Assembly (NCBI GenBank): GCA_017516825.1
Contig: JAFXBC010000003.1
Coordinates: 1 to 64,000, forward strand
Direction of reading: 5' to 3'
Source of the DNA: Clostridia bacterium
GTDB taxonomy: Bacteria > Bacillota > Clostridia > Oscillospirales > CAG-382
Length of the DNA stretch: 64,000 nt
The position numbers and the translations under genes were made by a program. Shown here piece by piece: positions 28,759 through 36,991 of the stretch. Every line of letters begins with the position of its first letter. The stretch's first letter is position 1. Under the pieces are notes generated by a model, which was not told the origin of the DNA, made no database searches, and worked only from the letters and a program-made list of their open reading frames with translations.

Positions 28759-29295
28759 ATGAAGAAATTATTTGAATTGCAAACAAATTTAACTAACTAT
28801 ACATACCCTTTAACAAAAATAGCAGTATCAATGTTGATTATACTCTTTAGTATTTTCAGAAAAAGTCTATTCGTTATATCTTCAAAACCTCTCGATTTTT
28901 TGGTAACACTTTTTTGCTTTGTAGCAACTTTAGCTTCTATTTTGTGTATATACATTTCCATACCCGAATTGTTTTATGTTTGGAAAAACAAAAAAGTAAA
29001 ACAAGAGGGAGTTGAATTTATGACAACTACTTCTTTCGACTTGGAACGAGTTATTAACCTTGTAAAAGAAAATGATATTATAGAATTTGAAATAAAATCA
29101 ACAGGCGGGATAATAAAGGTTGGTTCAAGTTCGGATTGCAAGGTAGGCGATTCTGTGTTTTTTGATAAGCGATTTTATATTGAAAAAAATGAGTTCTTAA
29201 CAGCAGAAGAATTTGAAGCAAGTCTTTTACAATATGGTACAGATGGAAAAATAAATGTAATCGCCATTGATGGCGTAAAAGCAGAAAAGTGGTAA
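28759..29295 (+). CDS. AT-rich membrane protein, probably horizontally acquired (hypothetical)
   Basis: The 178-residue protein has two transmembrane helices (about 17-35 and 43-68), then a cytosolic or exposed domain with VINLVKENDIIEFEIKSTGG. ATG 28759 has GGAGG upstream; an upstream TTG in frame is weaker. Its AT content is strikingly higher than that of neighbouring genes and it sits beside an IS remnant, which points to horizontal acquisition. I do not recognise a function. Confidence 0.65.
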   Translation: MKKLFELQTNLTNYTYPLTKIAVSMLIILFSIFRKSLFVISSKPLDFLVTLFCFVATLASILCIYISIPELFYVWKNKKVKQEGVEFMTTTSFDLERVINLVKENDIIEFEIKSTGGIIKVGSSSDCKVGDSVFFDKRFYIEKNEFLTAEEFEASLLQYGTDGKINVIAIDGVKAEKW

Positions 29296-29329
29296 TCCGA
29301 GTATAAATTGTCGAATTCCAATATGTCGA

Positions 29330-29357
29330 GTAGAGGAGAGAAAATACTCTCCTCTAC
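29330..29357 (+). terminator. Hairpin after the AT-rich membrane gene
   Basis: GTAGAGGAGAG (29330-29340) pairs perfectly with 29347-29357. No T-run follows on this strand, so its role as a terminator is uncertain. Confidence 0.5.
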
Positions 29358-29485
29358 AAAAAGTGCTAAAAATCAGTCATATTAAGTGACAGAGCCATTT
29401 AAAAAAATGTTCCAATCATATTTTGCATCCTCTTTGCAAACAATACTCCTGCGGCAAAAATCGCAAACAGGGAAAGGAAACAGAC

Positions 29486-30490
29486 ATGATCAAACGTGTG
29501 TGCAGACCGATCTTGATTTTTTTGCTCGCAAGTATCCTATTCTTATACGGAGGCATTTCCGCTGCAGCGGAAAGCCGGGTAAAAGAGGTGATCCCCGGAG
29601 GAATGGCCTTCGGGGTGAAGTATTATGCAGAGGGTGCCATCGTGATCGGTGTGTGTGACGTAGAAACCGCATCGGGGTTGGCCTCTCCCGCCGAAAGGGC
29701 AGGCTTGATGAAGGGCGACGTCATCATCGGCGCAGGCGGGAGCAAGGTAAAAACGTTGGAGACCCTACTGGAAACGGTAAAGGGATGCGGCGGCAGGAAG
29801 CTTGAGATCGAATATCAACGAGAAGGAAAAACAAGCAAGGTCACACTCACTCCGGTGAAGGACAAGACCACCGGGGAATACCGTATCGGCGTTTGGGTGC
29901 GGGACAGCACCGCAGGCATCGGTACCATCACCTATATTGATAAGGAGACCAAAGCCTTCGGCGGCTTGGGTCACGGGATCAACGACGCCTCCACGGGGAT
30001 CTTGATGCCCTTCGGCAAGGGAACCGTGGTGGACGTTACCATCAAAGGCGTGGTGAAGGGGTTGAAAAGCGTTCCCGGGGAACTCAAGGGAGAGCTGGGC
30101 AAGACGGAAAAGGGCATCCTCACCGGCAACACCCGGGCAGGTGTGTTCGGGATCTTTCACAGATTGCCCGAACAGCTTGCCTCCCCCATCCCCATTGGGA
30201 AGGCGACAGAGGGGAAGGCCACCGTGCGCTCCTGTGTCAGCGGTGAGATAAGGGACTACGAAATCGAGATCAGCGAGATCTACAAAAACAGCGGACAGAC
30301 GAAAAACTTCCTCATCCGCGTCACCGACGAAAAACTTCTTGCCATCACCGGCGGCATCGTCCAGGGCATGAGCGGCTCCCCCATTATCCAGAACGGCCAC
30401 TTGGTAGGCGCCGTCACCCACGTGCTGGTGAACGACCCCGCCAAGGGCTACGGGATCTTCATTGAGAATATGCTGGAAGCAATGGGGTAA
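29486..30490 (+). CDS. spoIVB: Stage IV sporulation protein B, SpoIVB serine peptidase
   Basis: SpoIVB is made in the forespore, crosses into the intermembrane space and triggers pro-sigma-K processing. The 334-residue protein has an N-terminal membrane anchor (about 7-28), a PDZ domain (about 45-125, SPAERAGLMKGDVIIGAGG) and the S55 peptidase domain with His163 in GLGHGI and Ser296 in GMSGSP. It is shorter than the B. subtilis protein (about 426), mainly in the N-terminal part. GGAAAGGAAA precedes ATG 29486. Its final 123 bp are repeated at 31306-31428 with about 87 % identity. The gene shows that the organism belongs to a spore-forming lineage. Confidence 0.93.
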   Translation: MIKRVCRPILIFLLASILFLYGGISAAAESRVKEVIPGGMAFGVKYYAEGAIVIGVCDVETASGLASPAERAGLMKGDVIIGAGGSKVKTLETLLETVKGCGGRKLEIEYQREGKTSKVTLTPVKDKTTGEYRIGVWVRDSTAGIGTITYIDKETKAFGGLGHGINDASTGILMPFGKGTVVDVTIKGVVKGLKSVPGELKGELGKTEKGILTGNTRAGVFGIFHRLPEQLASPIPIGKATEGKATVRSCVSGEIRDYEIEISEIYKNSGQTKNFLIRVTDEKLLAITGGIVQGMSGSPIIQNGHLVGAVTHVLVNDPAKGYGIFIENMLEAMG

Positions 30491-30495
30491 AAAAA

Positions 30496-30529
30496 GTCCC
30501 TTGTATAACACATCGGTTATGCAAGGGAC
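30496..30529 (+). terminator. Terminator of spoIVB
   Basis: GTCCCTTGTATAAC (30496-30509) pairs with 30516-30529 with one G-U wobble, right after the stop. The A-run in front would provide a T-run for the convergent minus-strand gene. Confidence 0.75.
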
Positions 30530-30536
30530 AAATTCC

Positions 30537-31166
30537 TTATTCTTTTACATTTCCGTTTGCGGTCTTGCGAAGGGTCGCCCAATCCAATAAAGATACATTG
30601 GAGCCACACAGATGATCCCCCACGCCGAGATACTCCTGCTTGGCAGAATCGGTGACCGCTGGGGGAAGCCGATCAAACAGAACAACGCGGCAGTTTGCAG
30701 ATTCTTCCCAAATCAGCGATTGCTTGCCGACACGCTTGGTTTCTACAAGGTTTGAAACGGTGGGACCCAGTGCTTTTATGTTGTTGAAAACCACGCGATT
30801 AGAGCGATAAAACTCTAAATGATTGATGCTATCAAAATGGTACCGCTGATAGTTCCATTTTTTGGAAAGCAGAATGATTTGCACCCTGCGTTCGTTATGC
30901 AGAAAAGAAACGCTGTAACGACCGTGAAAAAAGCTACTCCATGGCAAACACTTTTCTTTGATTTCGGCTACATTGTTCTTTTTCAGCAAGCTTTTGGTTT
31001 TCGCCAGTAACAGAACATAGCGCATAAGTCGAATCACACGGCACAGCAAAACCAGCGATAAAAGGAAAATCAAAAACGGAAGATTGCGGATCTCCGTGCT
31101 TCCCGATTCCGGCAAGAAAAGAAGGCAGGCAACAAAAGCCGTCAAACCGTATATAAGGTATTTCAT
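30537..31166 (-). CDS. Membrane protein inserted between spoIVB tail repeats (hypothetical)
   Basis: The 209-residue protein has two N-terminal transmembrane helices (about 2-19 and 27-47) followed by a basic soluble domain (KTKSLLKKNNVAEIKEK...). ATG 31166 has AAGGGG upstream; longer in-frame openings overlap the promoter. I do not recognise the family. It is the only gene in the 815-bp segment between the two copies of the spoIVB 3' end and is more AT-rich than the neighbourhood, so it was probably acquired. Confidence 0.65.
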   Translation of the reverse strand: MKYLIYGLTAFVACLLFLPESGSTEIRNLPFLIFLLSLVLLCRVIRLMRYVLLLAKTKSLLKKNNVAEIKEKCLPWSSFFHGRYSVSFLHNERRVQIILLSKKWNYQRYHFDSINHLEFYRSNRVVFNNIKALGPTVSNLVETKRVGKQSLIWEESANCRVVLFDRLPPAVTDSAKQEYLGVGDHLCGSNVSLLDWATLRKTANGNVKE

Positions 31167-31226
31167 GTGAAGCCCCTTTCTCATTTGGAACTTCTTAATT
31201 CGCAAATAGTGCTGTCCCTTATTTAT

Positions 31227-31255
31227 AGTATACACGAATTTCAGGATAATGTCAA
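31227..31255 (-). promoter_or_regulatory. Promoter of the inserted membrane protein gene
   Basis: A consensus TTGACA (31255-31250) and TATACT (31232-31227) are 17 bases apart. Confidence 0.75.
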
Positions 31256-31305
31256 CCCCCAAAAAAATTACTATTTATTTTTGTTGTCCTTTATCGACCA
31301 CACTA

Positions 31306-31428
31306 CTGAGCGGCAGCCCCATCATCCAGAACGGCAAGCTTGTCGGAGCAGTCACCCACGTGCTGGTGAACGACCCTACCAAGAACTACGGGATCTTCAT
31401 TGAAAATATGCTGGAAGCAATGGGGTAA
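31306..31428 (+). pseudogene. Duplicated 3' fragment of spoIVB
   Basis: These 123 bases encode [20 protein letters not shown] and the rest of the SpoIVB C-terminus up to the stop codon, without indels relative to 30368-30490. About 16 substitutions separate the copies, most of them synonymous. There is no start codon or upstream part, so it is a remnant. The similarity begins abruptly at TGAGCGGC and ends just after the stop. Confidence 0.9.
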
Positions 31429-31432
31429 AATC

Positions 31433-31477
31433 AAAAAGTGCCAAACCTTTCGATTCAAAAAAAGGTTGGCACTTTTT
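31433..31477 (+). terminator. Terminator after the spoIVB fragment
   Basis: AAAAAGTGCCAA plus CCTT pairs with AAGGTTGGCACTTTTT with a one-base bulge and ends in a T-run. It differs from the terminator of the intact spoIVB and may be the original one. Confidence 0.8.
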
Positions 31478-31558
31478 CGTTTTTAATATTTCAGAAACAT
31501 TTCCCAAATAAAGCGCAAATATGCCCGCTGTATACTACGCCCGTAAGATGAAGAAAGG

Positions 31559-31942
31559 ATGGACGAAAAAATGGAGCAAAAAACTTTTCAGTACAGCTAT
31601 TCCGCAAAGGAAGCAAAGGAGATCCGTGAGATTCGGAGCCGTTACCTCCCAAAAGAGGAAAACAAGGTGGAGGTACTGCGCCGCTTGGACCGCAAGGCAC
31701 GGGAGGCGGGAAAGCTTTCCGCCTTGGTGATCGGCGTGGTGGGCTGTTTGATCTTCGGTGTGGGGATGTGCTTCGGGCTGAAGGTATTGGGAGACAGCAT
31801 GGCAGTCGCAGTGGTTCTGGGTCTTCTGGGCGCCGGGGTGATGGGGTGTGCCTACCCCGTGTTCCGCTCCCGCTCCCGCAAGGCCAAGGAACAGCTCACC
31901 CCCAGGATCCTGGCTCTGGCAGACGAACTGAGCAATAACTAA
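31559..31942 (+). CDS. Small conserved two-helix membrane protein
   Basis: The 127-residue protein has a charged N-terminal helix (SAKEAKEIREIRSRYLPKEE), two transmembrane segments (about 52-74 and 80-101) and a charged tail ending LALADELS. Close relatives in Clostridia are often mislabelled dihydropteridine reductase; nothing here supports that enzyme. ATG 31559 and ATG 31571 are both possible starts. It heads a co-oriented run leading into two ABC exporters. Confidence 0.75.
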   Translation: MDEKMEQKTFQYSYSAKEAKEIREIRSRYLPKEENKVEVLRRLDRKAREAGKLSALVIGVVGCLIFGVGMCFGLKVLGDSMAVAVVLGLLGAGVMGCAYPVFRSRSRKAKEQLTPRILALADELSNN

Positions 31943-31981
31943 TCACTACATTCATATACGGAAAGGTTCAGGTACGACACA

Positions 31982-32284
31982 ATGGGAGAATTTTTCAAGA
32001 AAGCATTCAACGACATGAAGGAAAGCGCAAAGGCACAACACGAGGTAGACAAGGCCAATTTTGAAGCCGCCAAGGCGGAAAGCAAGGCCAACTTTGAGGA
32101 AAACAGAGGCCGCAACACCTTCGCCAAGGCAAAGGAACAGGGCAAGAAGAGCTGGGACGACGCCCATCTGTCCCCCGCCGAGAGAATCGCAAAAATGCAG
32201 GAAGAGCGTGAGGCACAGATCGCCGCCGCCAAGGCAAGAACTGCAGAAGCGAACGCACGCTACGAGGAAGCAAAGAAAAAGTAA
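31982..32284 (+). CDS. Small coiled-coil protein upstream of ABC exporters
   Basis: The 100-residue protein is almost entirely helical and charged (KANFEAAKAESKANFEENRG, MQEEREAQIAAAKAR), with no membrane segment or cysteine. Similar Ala/Glu/Lys-rich proteins occur next to ABC exporters in Clostridia. Its role is unknown. It lies 60 bases before the first ATPase gene. Confidence 0.7.
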   Translation: MGEFFKKAFNDMKESAKAQHEVDKANFEAAKAESKANFEENRGRNTFAKAKEQGKKSWDDAHLSPAERIAKMQEEREAQIAAAKARTAEANARYEEAKKK

Positions 32285-32344
32285 GAAACGGGAAGCGGGG
32301 CGGGCAGTCCCGCTGTTTCCCTTTTCCATAGTCAGGAGGCATTT

Positions 32345-33244
32345 ATGAACGCTATTGAGATCCAAGGGCTTTCCAAAAGCTTTCGGGGGATGTACGCGGT
32401 GGATCATCTGGACATGACCGTCCCCATGGGGGCCATCTACGGCTTCATCGGAGAAAACGGCTCCGGCAAATCCACCACGGAAAAGCTGATCTGCGGTCAT
32501 CTTGTTCCCGATGAGGGGGAGATCAAGCTGTTCGGCAGAGATTACACCGATCCCGGAGTACGGGCGAGAGTGGGAGCTTTGATCGAAAACGCAGGCTGTT
32601 TCCCCGGCTCCAGCGTGTGGGACAACCTGATGATGCAGGCCATCAACTTAGGGCTGAAAAACCGTGACCGGGAGATCCGCAGGGTGCTTTCCATCGTCCG
32701 CATGGAAGATTCCGCAAGCATCAAATTCAAGAACTGCTCTTTGGGTATGAAGCAACGCATCGGCATCGCCATGGCTCTGTTGGGCGACCCCGCCTTGCTG
32801 ATCTTGGACGAGCCCATCAACGGGCTGGACACCGACGGTATGAAAATGATGCGGGAGATCCTTTTGGAGATCACCCGCGAATACGGCTGTACCGTGCTGA
32901 TATCCTCCCATATTCTGGGAGAACTTGAGAAGATCGCCACCCATTACGGCATCATCCGCAGGGGCAAAATGATCCGCCAGATCTCCGCAAAGGAAATGGA
33001 AAGCCGCGCAAGAGTTTTCGTTTCCGTCAGGACCTCCGATATGCAGGGAGCAAAGTCCGTCTTGCAGGCCCGCTTCCCCAACGTAACGGAGGAGGAAGGC
33101 TGTCTCCGCATTTACGACGCAGAAAAGCCGGAGGCAGTGGCGGAGCATCTTTTGAAGCACGGCCACGCCATCAAAGAGCTTTCCAAAAACAAGATCGGTC
33201 TGGAAGAATACTACGTAGGACTGATGTCCGAAAAGGAGGATTGA
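32345..33244 (+). CDS. ABC transporter ATP-binding protein, exporter module 1
   Basis: This 299-residue ATPase is of the BcrA/peptide-export type. It has Walker A GENGSGKST, signature CSLGMKQR (in place of LSGGQ), Walker B ALLILDEP and the switch His in LISSH. A C-terminal extension (about 215-299) is typical of antimicrobial-peptide exporters. AGGAGG precedes ATG 32345. The permease gene begins 1 base after its stop. Substrate unknown; self-protection or export of a peptide or lipid is plausible. Confidence 0.9.
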   Translation: MNAIEIQGLSKSFRGMYAVDHLDMTVPMGAIYGFIGENGSGKSTTEKLICGHLVPDEGEIKLFGRDYTDPGVRARVGALIENAGCFPGSSVWDNLMMQAINLGLKNRDREIRRVLSIVRMEDSASIKFKNCSLGMKQRIGIAMALLGDPALLILDEPINGLDTDGMKMMREILLEITREYGCTVLISSHILGELEKIATHYGIIRRGKMIRQISAKEMESRARVFVSVRTSDMQGAKSVLQARFPNVTEEEGCLRIYDAEKPEAVAEHLLKHGHAIKELSKNKIGLEEYYVGLMSEKED

Positions 33245-33245
33245 C

Positions 33246-34085
33246 ATGGCAAATACGGAATTACGCTTTGACTCCCCCACCTTTTCCCGGCGGATCAAGG
33301 GGATGCTGGGCGTGGACTTCTACCGCTTGTTCCACACCCCCATGTTCTACATTTTCATAGCCATCGCCGCCATCATTCCCGCCATGGTCTCCGCCATGAC
33401 CATGATGCCCGACCAAAACGGCAACACCATGGAGCCCTTGTATTCCAACGTGTGGCAGATCATCGCCGCCTCCAAGCCCCTTTACGTCATTGAGAGCATC
33501 GCGGATTACGCCAACATGAACATGGTGTTCATCTTCGGCGGGATCATGGTATCCATCTTCATCGGTCACGACTACAAAAGCGGCTACGTGAAGCAGTTGT
33601 TCACCACCCACGCCAAGAAGCAGGATTATATGCTGTCCAAGAGCATCGTCTGCGCCTTCGCCATGGACTGTATGTGCGTGACCTATCTCGTAGGCGGTGT
33701 GCTGGGCGGCGTGCTGGCAGGGTATTCCTTGGAGGTGAACGCGGGCTCTCTCATTCTTGCCATTCTGGGGAAGATGGTGATGAGCCTGGGTTGGGCAAGC
33801 CTTTACACCTTTTTGAACGTGATCTTCCGCAAGTATTTCGGGGTCTCTATCGCCTCCTCCTTCTTCTTCGGAACGGGGATCCTGATCATCGGTGTGGCCG
33901 CGGTGGTGGAGAATCTTTCGCTGCCCACCTGGTTTTTGAACGCCTTTTTGTACGGTTCTTCCGTGAACGCCTGTCTGGTAAGCAATATAGGCACCTTGAT
34001 CACCTGCGCGGTGGTCTCCCTGGTATGGGCGGTGATCTACAACCTGCTGGGCACACGGTTGCTTTCCACCTGCGACGTATACTGA
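33246..34085 (+). CDS. ABC-2 type permease, exporter module 1
   Basis: The 279-residue membrane protein has about six hydrophobic segments. The first follows DFYRLFHTPMFYIFIAIAAI; the others lie near residues 90-108, 138-162, 170-195, 205-225 and 240-265. HDYKSGYVKQLFTTHAKKQDY is the conserved loop of ABC-2 permeases. It pairs with the preceding ATPase. Confidence 0.85.
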   Translation: MANTELRFDSPTFSRRIKGMLGVDFYRLFHTPMFYIFIAIAAIIPAMVSAMTMMPDQNGNTMEPLYSNVWQIIAASKPLYVIESIADYANMNMVFIFGGIMVSIFIGHDYKSGYVKQLFTTHAKKQDYMLSKSIVCAFAMDCMCVTYLVGGVLGGVLAGYSLEVNAGSLILAILGKMVMSLGWASLYTFLNVIFRKYFGVSIASSFFFGTGILIIGVAAVVENLSLPTWFLNAFLYGSSVNACLVSNIGTLITCAVVSLVWAVIYNLLGTRLLSTCDVY

Positions 34086-34100
34086 CGGAGGGTATGATGG

Positions 34101-35006
34101 ATGAACGCAATTGAGATCAGAAATCTTTCCAAAAATTTCGGCTCCAAGCAGGCGGTGTGCGGCTTGGATATGACCGTCCCCATGGGCGCCATCTACGGCT
34201 TCATCGGGGAAAACGGCTCGGGGAAATCCACCACGGAGAAAATGCTTTGCGGTTTGATCCCCAAAAGCGGCGGCTCTATCAAGCTCTGCGGCCGCGATCA
34301 CACCGACCCGGAGATCCGCGCCAAGATGGGGGCACTGATCGAAGTCCCCGGGTGCTTCCCCTCCCTCACCGTATGGGACAACATGATGCTCCACGCCACC
34401 AACTTAGGATTAAAAGACCGCGAAAAGGCTGTGGTGGAGATGCTGAAGACCGTCCGCATGGAGGGTGCGGCGGGGAACAAATACAAGAACTGCTCCCTGG
34501 GCATGAAGCAACGGGTGGGCATTGCCATGGCGCTTTTGGGCGACCCTGCATTACTGGTGCTGGACGAGCCCTTGAACGGCTTGGATGCCGACGGCATGCG
34601 GATCATGCGGGAGGTGTTTGTCGACATCGTAAAAGAGGGCAAGCGTACCATTCTGGTGTCCTCCCACCTTTTGGGAGAGCTGCAGAAGGTGGCCACCCAT
34701 TACGGCATCATCCGCCACGGCAAAATGATCCGGGAGATGACCGCCGCGGAACTGGATGCCGACTGCCGCACCTACGTGGCCTTACAGGCGGAAGAAAAGA
34801 GCCGTGCCAAGCTACTTTTGGGCACTCGCTTCTCCCGCGTGGAGGAGGACGAGGCGGGGTTCTTGCGGATATACGATCTCGTCACCCCCGAGGAGGTAGC
34901 CGTCTTCCTGTATGAAAACGGGATTTTGATCTCCGAGATCAAGACCGACAAGATTGGGCTGGAGGAATACTACGTAGATCTGATGAAGGAGGGGAAACGA
35001 GGATGA
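34101..35006 (+). CDS. ABC transporter ATP-binding protein, exporter module 2
   Basis: This 301-residue ATPase is a close paralogue of the one at 32345. It has the same Walker A GENGSGKST, signature CSLGMKQR, Walker B ALLVLDEP and a C-terminal extension ending IGLEEYYVDLM. Its stop overlaps the following permease start by 4 bases. The two modules clearly arose by tandem duplication. Confidence 0.9.
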   Translation: MNAIEIRNLSKNFGSKQAVCGLDMTVPMGAIYGFIGENGSGKSTTEKMLCGLIPKSGGSIKLCGRDHTDPEIRAKMGALIEVPGCFPSLTVWDNMMLHATNLGLKDREKAVVEMLKTVRMEGAAGNKYKNCSLGMKQRVGIAMALLGDPALLVLDEPLNGLDADGMRIMREVFVDIVKEGKRTILVSSHLLGELQKVATHYGIIRHGKMIREMTAAELDADCRTYVALQAEEKSRAKLLLGTRFSRVEEDEAGFLRIYDLVTPEEVAVFLYENGILISEIKTDKIGLEEYYVDLMKEGKRG

Positions 35007-35791
35007 AAAACAATCTTTCCACCATGGTGAAGACCGATCTTCGCAGAATGGGGAGATCCCGTTTGTTTTACATTTTGGTCGCCTGCGCTCTGCTGATCCC
35101 CGTGGTGATGGTGGTGATGATGTCCATGATGGACGGCACCGTGACCGTGGATCCCCAAACCGGTGCGGAATCGGTGATGGAAGGGCCGGAGAACGCCTGG
35201 CAATCCATAGGCACCCTGCCCTCCCCCGACGGGAGCACCGCACCTATGGGCGGTATGGACGTGATGGCTATGTGTAATATCAACATGATGTTCATGGCAG
35301 TGGCGGTGTTTATCTGCCTGTTCATTTCCGAGGAGTTCCGCTCCGGTTACGCCAAGAACCTGTTCACTCTCCGCGCTAAGAAGGCATCTTACGTGGTCTC
35401 CAAGACCCTCATGGGCTTCCTTTGCGGGTTGTGCTTGTTGGCGGCTTACTTTGTCGGTGCTTTGTTGGGCGGTGCCATCGCGGGGCTTTCCTTCGACCTC
35501 CATGGGTTAAATGCGGGAAACCTTGTGATGTGTATGGTGGCAAAGGCCTTCCTGATGCTTGTGTTCGTTGCCATTGACGTATTGGTCAGCGTAGCGGCCA
35601 AGCAGAAGGCGTGGCTGTGCCTGTGCGGCTCTTTGGGGGCGGGGATGCTGTTGTTTATGACGGTTTCCATGGTGACCCCATTGAACGCAACCGTTCTCCA
35701 CGCGGGATTGTGTCTTGCAGGCGGCGTTCTGTTCGCTTTAGGTCTGGGCGCTTGCAGCAAGGTGGTTTTGAACAAGACGGCGTTGGTGTGA
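35003..35791 (+). CDS. ABC-2 type permease, exporter module 2
   Basis: The 262-residue membrane protein has about six hydrophobic segments and the conserved EFRSGYAKNLFTLRAKKASYV loop. An extracytosolic stretch of about 60 residues rich in Met, Asp and Gly (MDGTVTVDPQTGAESVMEGP) lies between helices 1 and 2. It is translationally coupled to ATPase 2. Confidence 0.85.
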   Translation: MKNNLSTMVKTDLRRMGRSRLFYILVACALLIPVVMVVMMSMMDGTVTVDPQTGAESVMEGPENAWQSIGTLPSPDGSTAPMGGMDVMAMCNINMMFMAVAVFICLFISEEFRSGYAKNLFTLRAKKASYVVSKTLMGFLCGLCLLAAYFVGALLGGAIAGLSFDLHGLNAGNLVMCMVAKAFLMLVFVAIDVLVSVAAKQKAWLCLCGSLGAGMLLFMTVSMVTPLNATVLHAGLCLAGGVLFALGLGACSKVVLNKTALV

Positions 35792-35804
35792 GGAGGACGT
35801 GATG

Positions 35805-35857
35805 AAGGGGACGCTGTCCCCTTAGGATCCCCTGCCAAAGGGGATGATCCCCTTTGG
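35805..35857 (+). repeat. Tandem AAGGGG-type hairpins after the exporter operon
   Basis: AAGGGGAC (35805-35812) pairs with GTCCCCTT (35816-35823). CCAAAGGGGAT (35835-35845) pairs with ATCCCCTTTGG (35847-35857). Both are followed by the family words GATCCC and GAATCCC. They lie 13 bases after the last permease gene and probably mark the transcript end. Confidence 0.7.
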
Positions 35858-35967
35858 AATCCCGCACGTTGTGAAGAAACAGACAGATATTTCCCCTTCT
35901 CGGCTTTGAGGAGGGGATTTTTCAACCTATGGTAGAATTAAGGCAAGAAAACGCAACAAGAATACTA

Positions 35968-35996
35968 TTGCAAGTTGAATCTCCGTATGCTATACT
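35968..35996 (+). promoter_or_regulatory. Promoter of the first XRE regulator
   Basis: TTGCAA and TATACT are 17 bases apart, upstream of ATG 36043. Confidence 0.65.
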
Positions 35997-36042
35997 GGGG
36001 ACATGAGGTAGCTATCCAAATTCAAAGACAAGGAAGAATTTT

Positions 36043-36861
36043 ATGTTTGACCAAAAAGAATTCGGCGTAAAACTACGCAATCACAGAAAGCGGCTGGGGC
36101 TTACCCAGGAAGAGGTTGCGGAACGCATCGGCGTTTCTCCCCAGGCGATCTCCAAGTGGGAGGCGGGAGACTGCCTGCCCGATTGTATCAACCTGAAGGC
36201 CATCAGCGACGAATACCATCTTTCCGCAGACGTATTATTGGAGACGGAGTCCGACGGGGACGTCAACGCCGTGGCGGATAAGATCGAACAGCTTGCCACG
36301 GAGTTTCTTTGGGCTTCCGCCAACAATGAACGCTACGAACAGAATCTCCGCAAGGAGATGGGCGAGGATCTCTGGAAGATGTGGAAGGGGATCTATTTCG
36401 CCGAGGTGGGCAACCGCAAGCTCCAGCAGGAAAGCAAACAGCGGGGTATCCTGCGGATCATCGGCTCCTTTGGCACCAAGGTGTGGGACGACGACGGAAT
36501 TGCCTGCGTGGTGCAATCCCGTCTGATCGCGGAAAAAGCTCCCGCCTCCCCTGCCGCGGCGGAGGTGATCCAGGCCCTTTGCACCCCGGAGGGACAGAAG
36601 CTGATCTCCGCCCTGTCCTGCGATTCTCCCACCCCCAAGCAGACGGTGCTGGAACAGACGGGCATCCCTCTTCCCCGCTTGAACGAGCTGCTGTTGCTGT
36701 TCACCGAAAACAACGTCATTGCGTATTATACCGACGCCACCGCCTGCGGCTACATGATCAGCGGTTTCTGCGGCATTGCGGCGTATATGGTGTTGGGCGC
36801 CATGTATCTGCTGGATAAAAAGCGGAACTACGAGGTCTCCCAGTATTTCGCCTGGGATTGA
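36043..36861 (+). CDS. XRE-family regulator with C-terminal domain of unknown role
   Basis: The 272-residue protein has an N-terminal Cro/CI helix-turn-helix (about 8-62, LGLTQEEVAERIGVSPQAIS). A helical region of about 200 residues follows (ATEFLWASANNERYEQNLRK...), without recognisable enzyme motifs. A hydrophobic patch ISGFCGIAAYMVLGAMYLL near 240 could be a buried helix. It may regulate the adjacent exporters, but no operator is visible. Confidence 0.75.
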   Translation: MFDQKEFGVKLRNHRKRLGLTQEEVAERIGVSPQAISKWEAGDCLPDCINLKAISDEYHLSADVLLETESDGDVNAVADKIEQLATEFLWASANNERYEQNLRKEMGEDLWKMWKGIYFAEVGNRKLQQESKQRGILRIIGSFGTKVWDDDGIACVVQSRLIAEKAPASPAAAEVIQALCTPEGQKLISALSCDSPTPKQTVLEQTGIPLPRLNELLLLFTENNVIAYYTDATACGYMISGFCGIAAYMVLGAMYLLDKKRNYEVSQYFAWD

Positions 36862-36899
36862 TTCTCACCCTTCGCGAAAAATTCTCTCTTTATGCGTTA

Positions 36900-36928
36900 T
36901 TGCTTTTTGGTTTTCTCCGTGATACAAT
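36900..36928 (+). promoter_or_regulatory. Promoter of the second XRE regulator
   Basis: TTGCTT and TACAAT with a 17-base spacer lie upstream of AAAAGGAG and ATG 36992. Confidence 0.6.
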
Positions 36929-36991
36929 GTGTTCGACGTCAAGAAGAACACCCCCGGGGAAATGCAAACGCTGAAAAAAGGAGTAACGCAT

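Larger units (their letters stand above)
31167..31558. other. 392-bp gene-free interval
   Basis: The interval holds the promoter of the minus-strand gene (31227-31255), an AT-rich stretch (31256-31305), the duplicated spoIVB tail (31306-31428) and its terminator (31433-31477). Nothing else is recognisable apart from a lone TATACT at 31531 that could serve the next gene. Confidence 0.7.

Noticed and set aside
29386..29485. Sigma-G promoter for spoIVB
   Set aside because: I could not find a -35/-10 pair with the right sequence and spacing, so none is reported.
31559..31942. Annotation as dihydropteridine reductase
   Set aside because: The protein is a short two-helix membrane protein without any nucleotide-binding fold.
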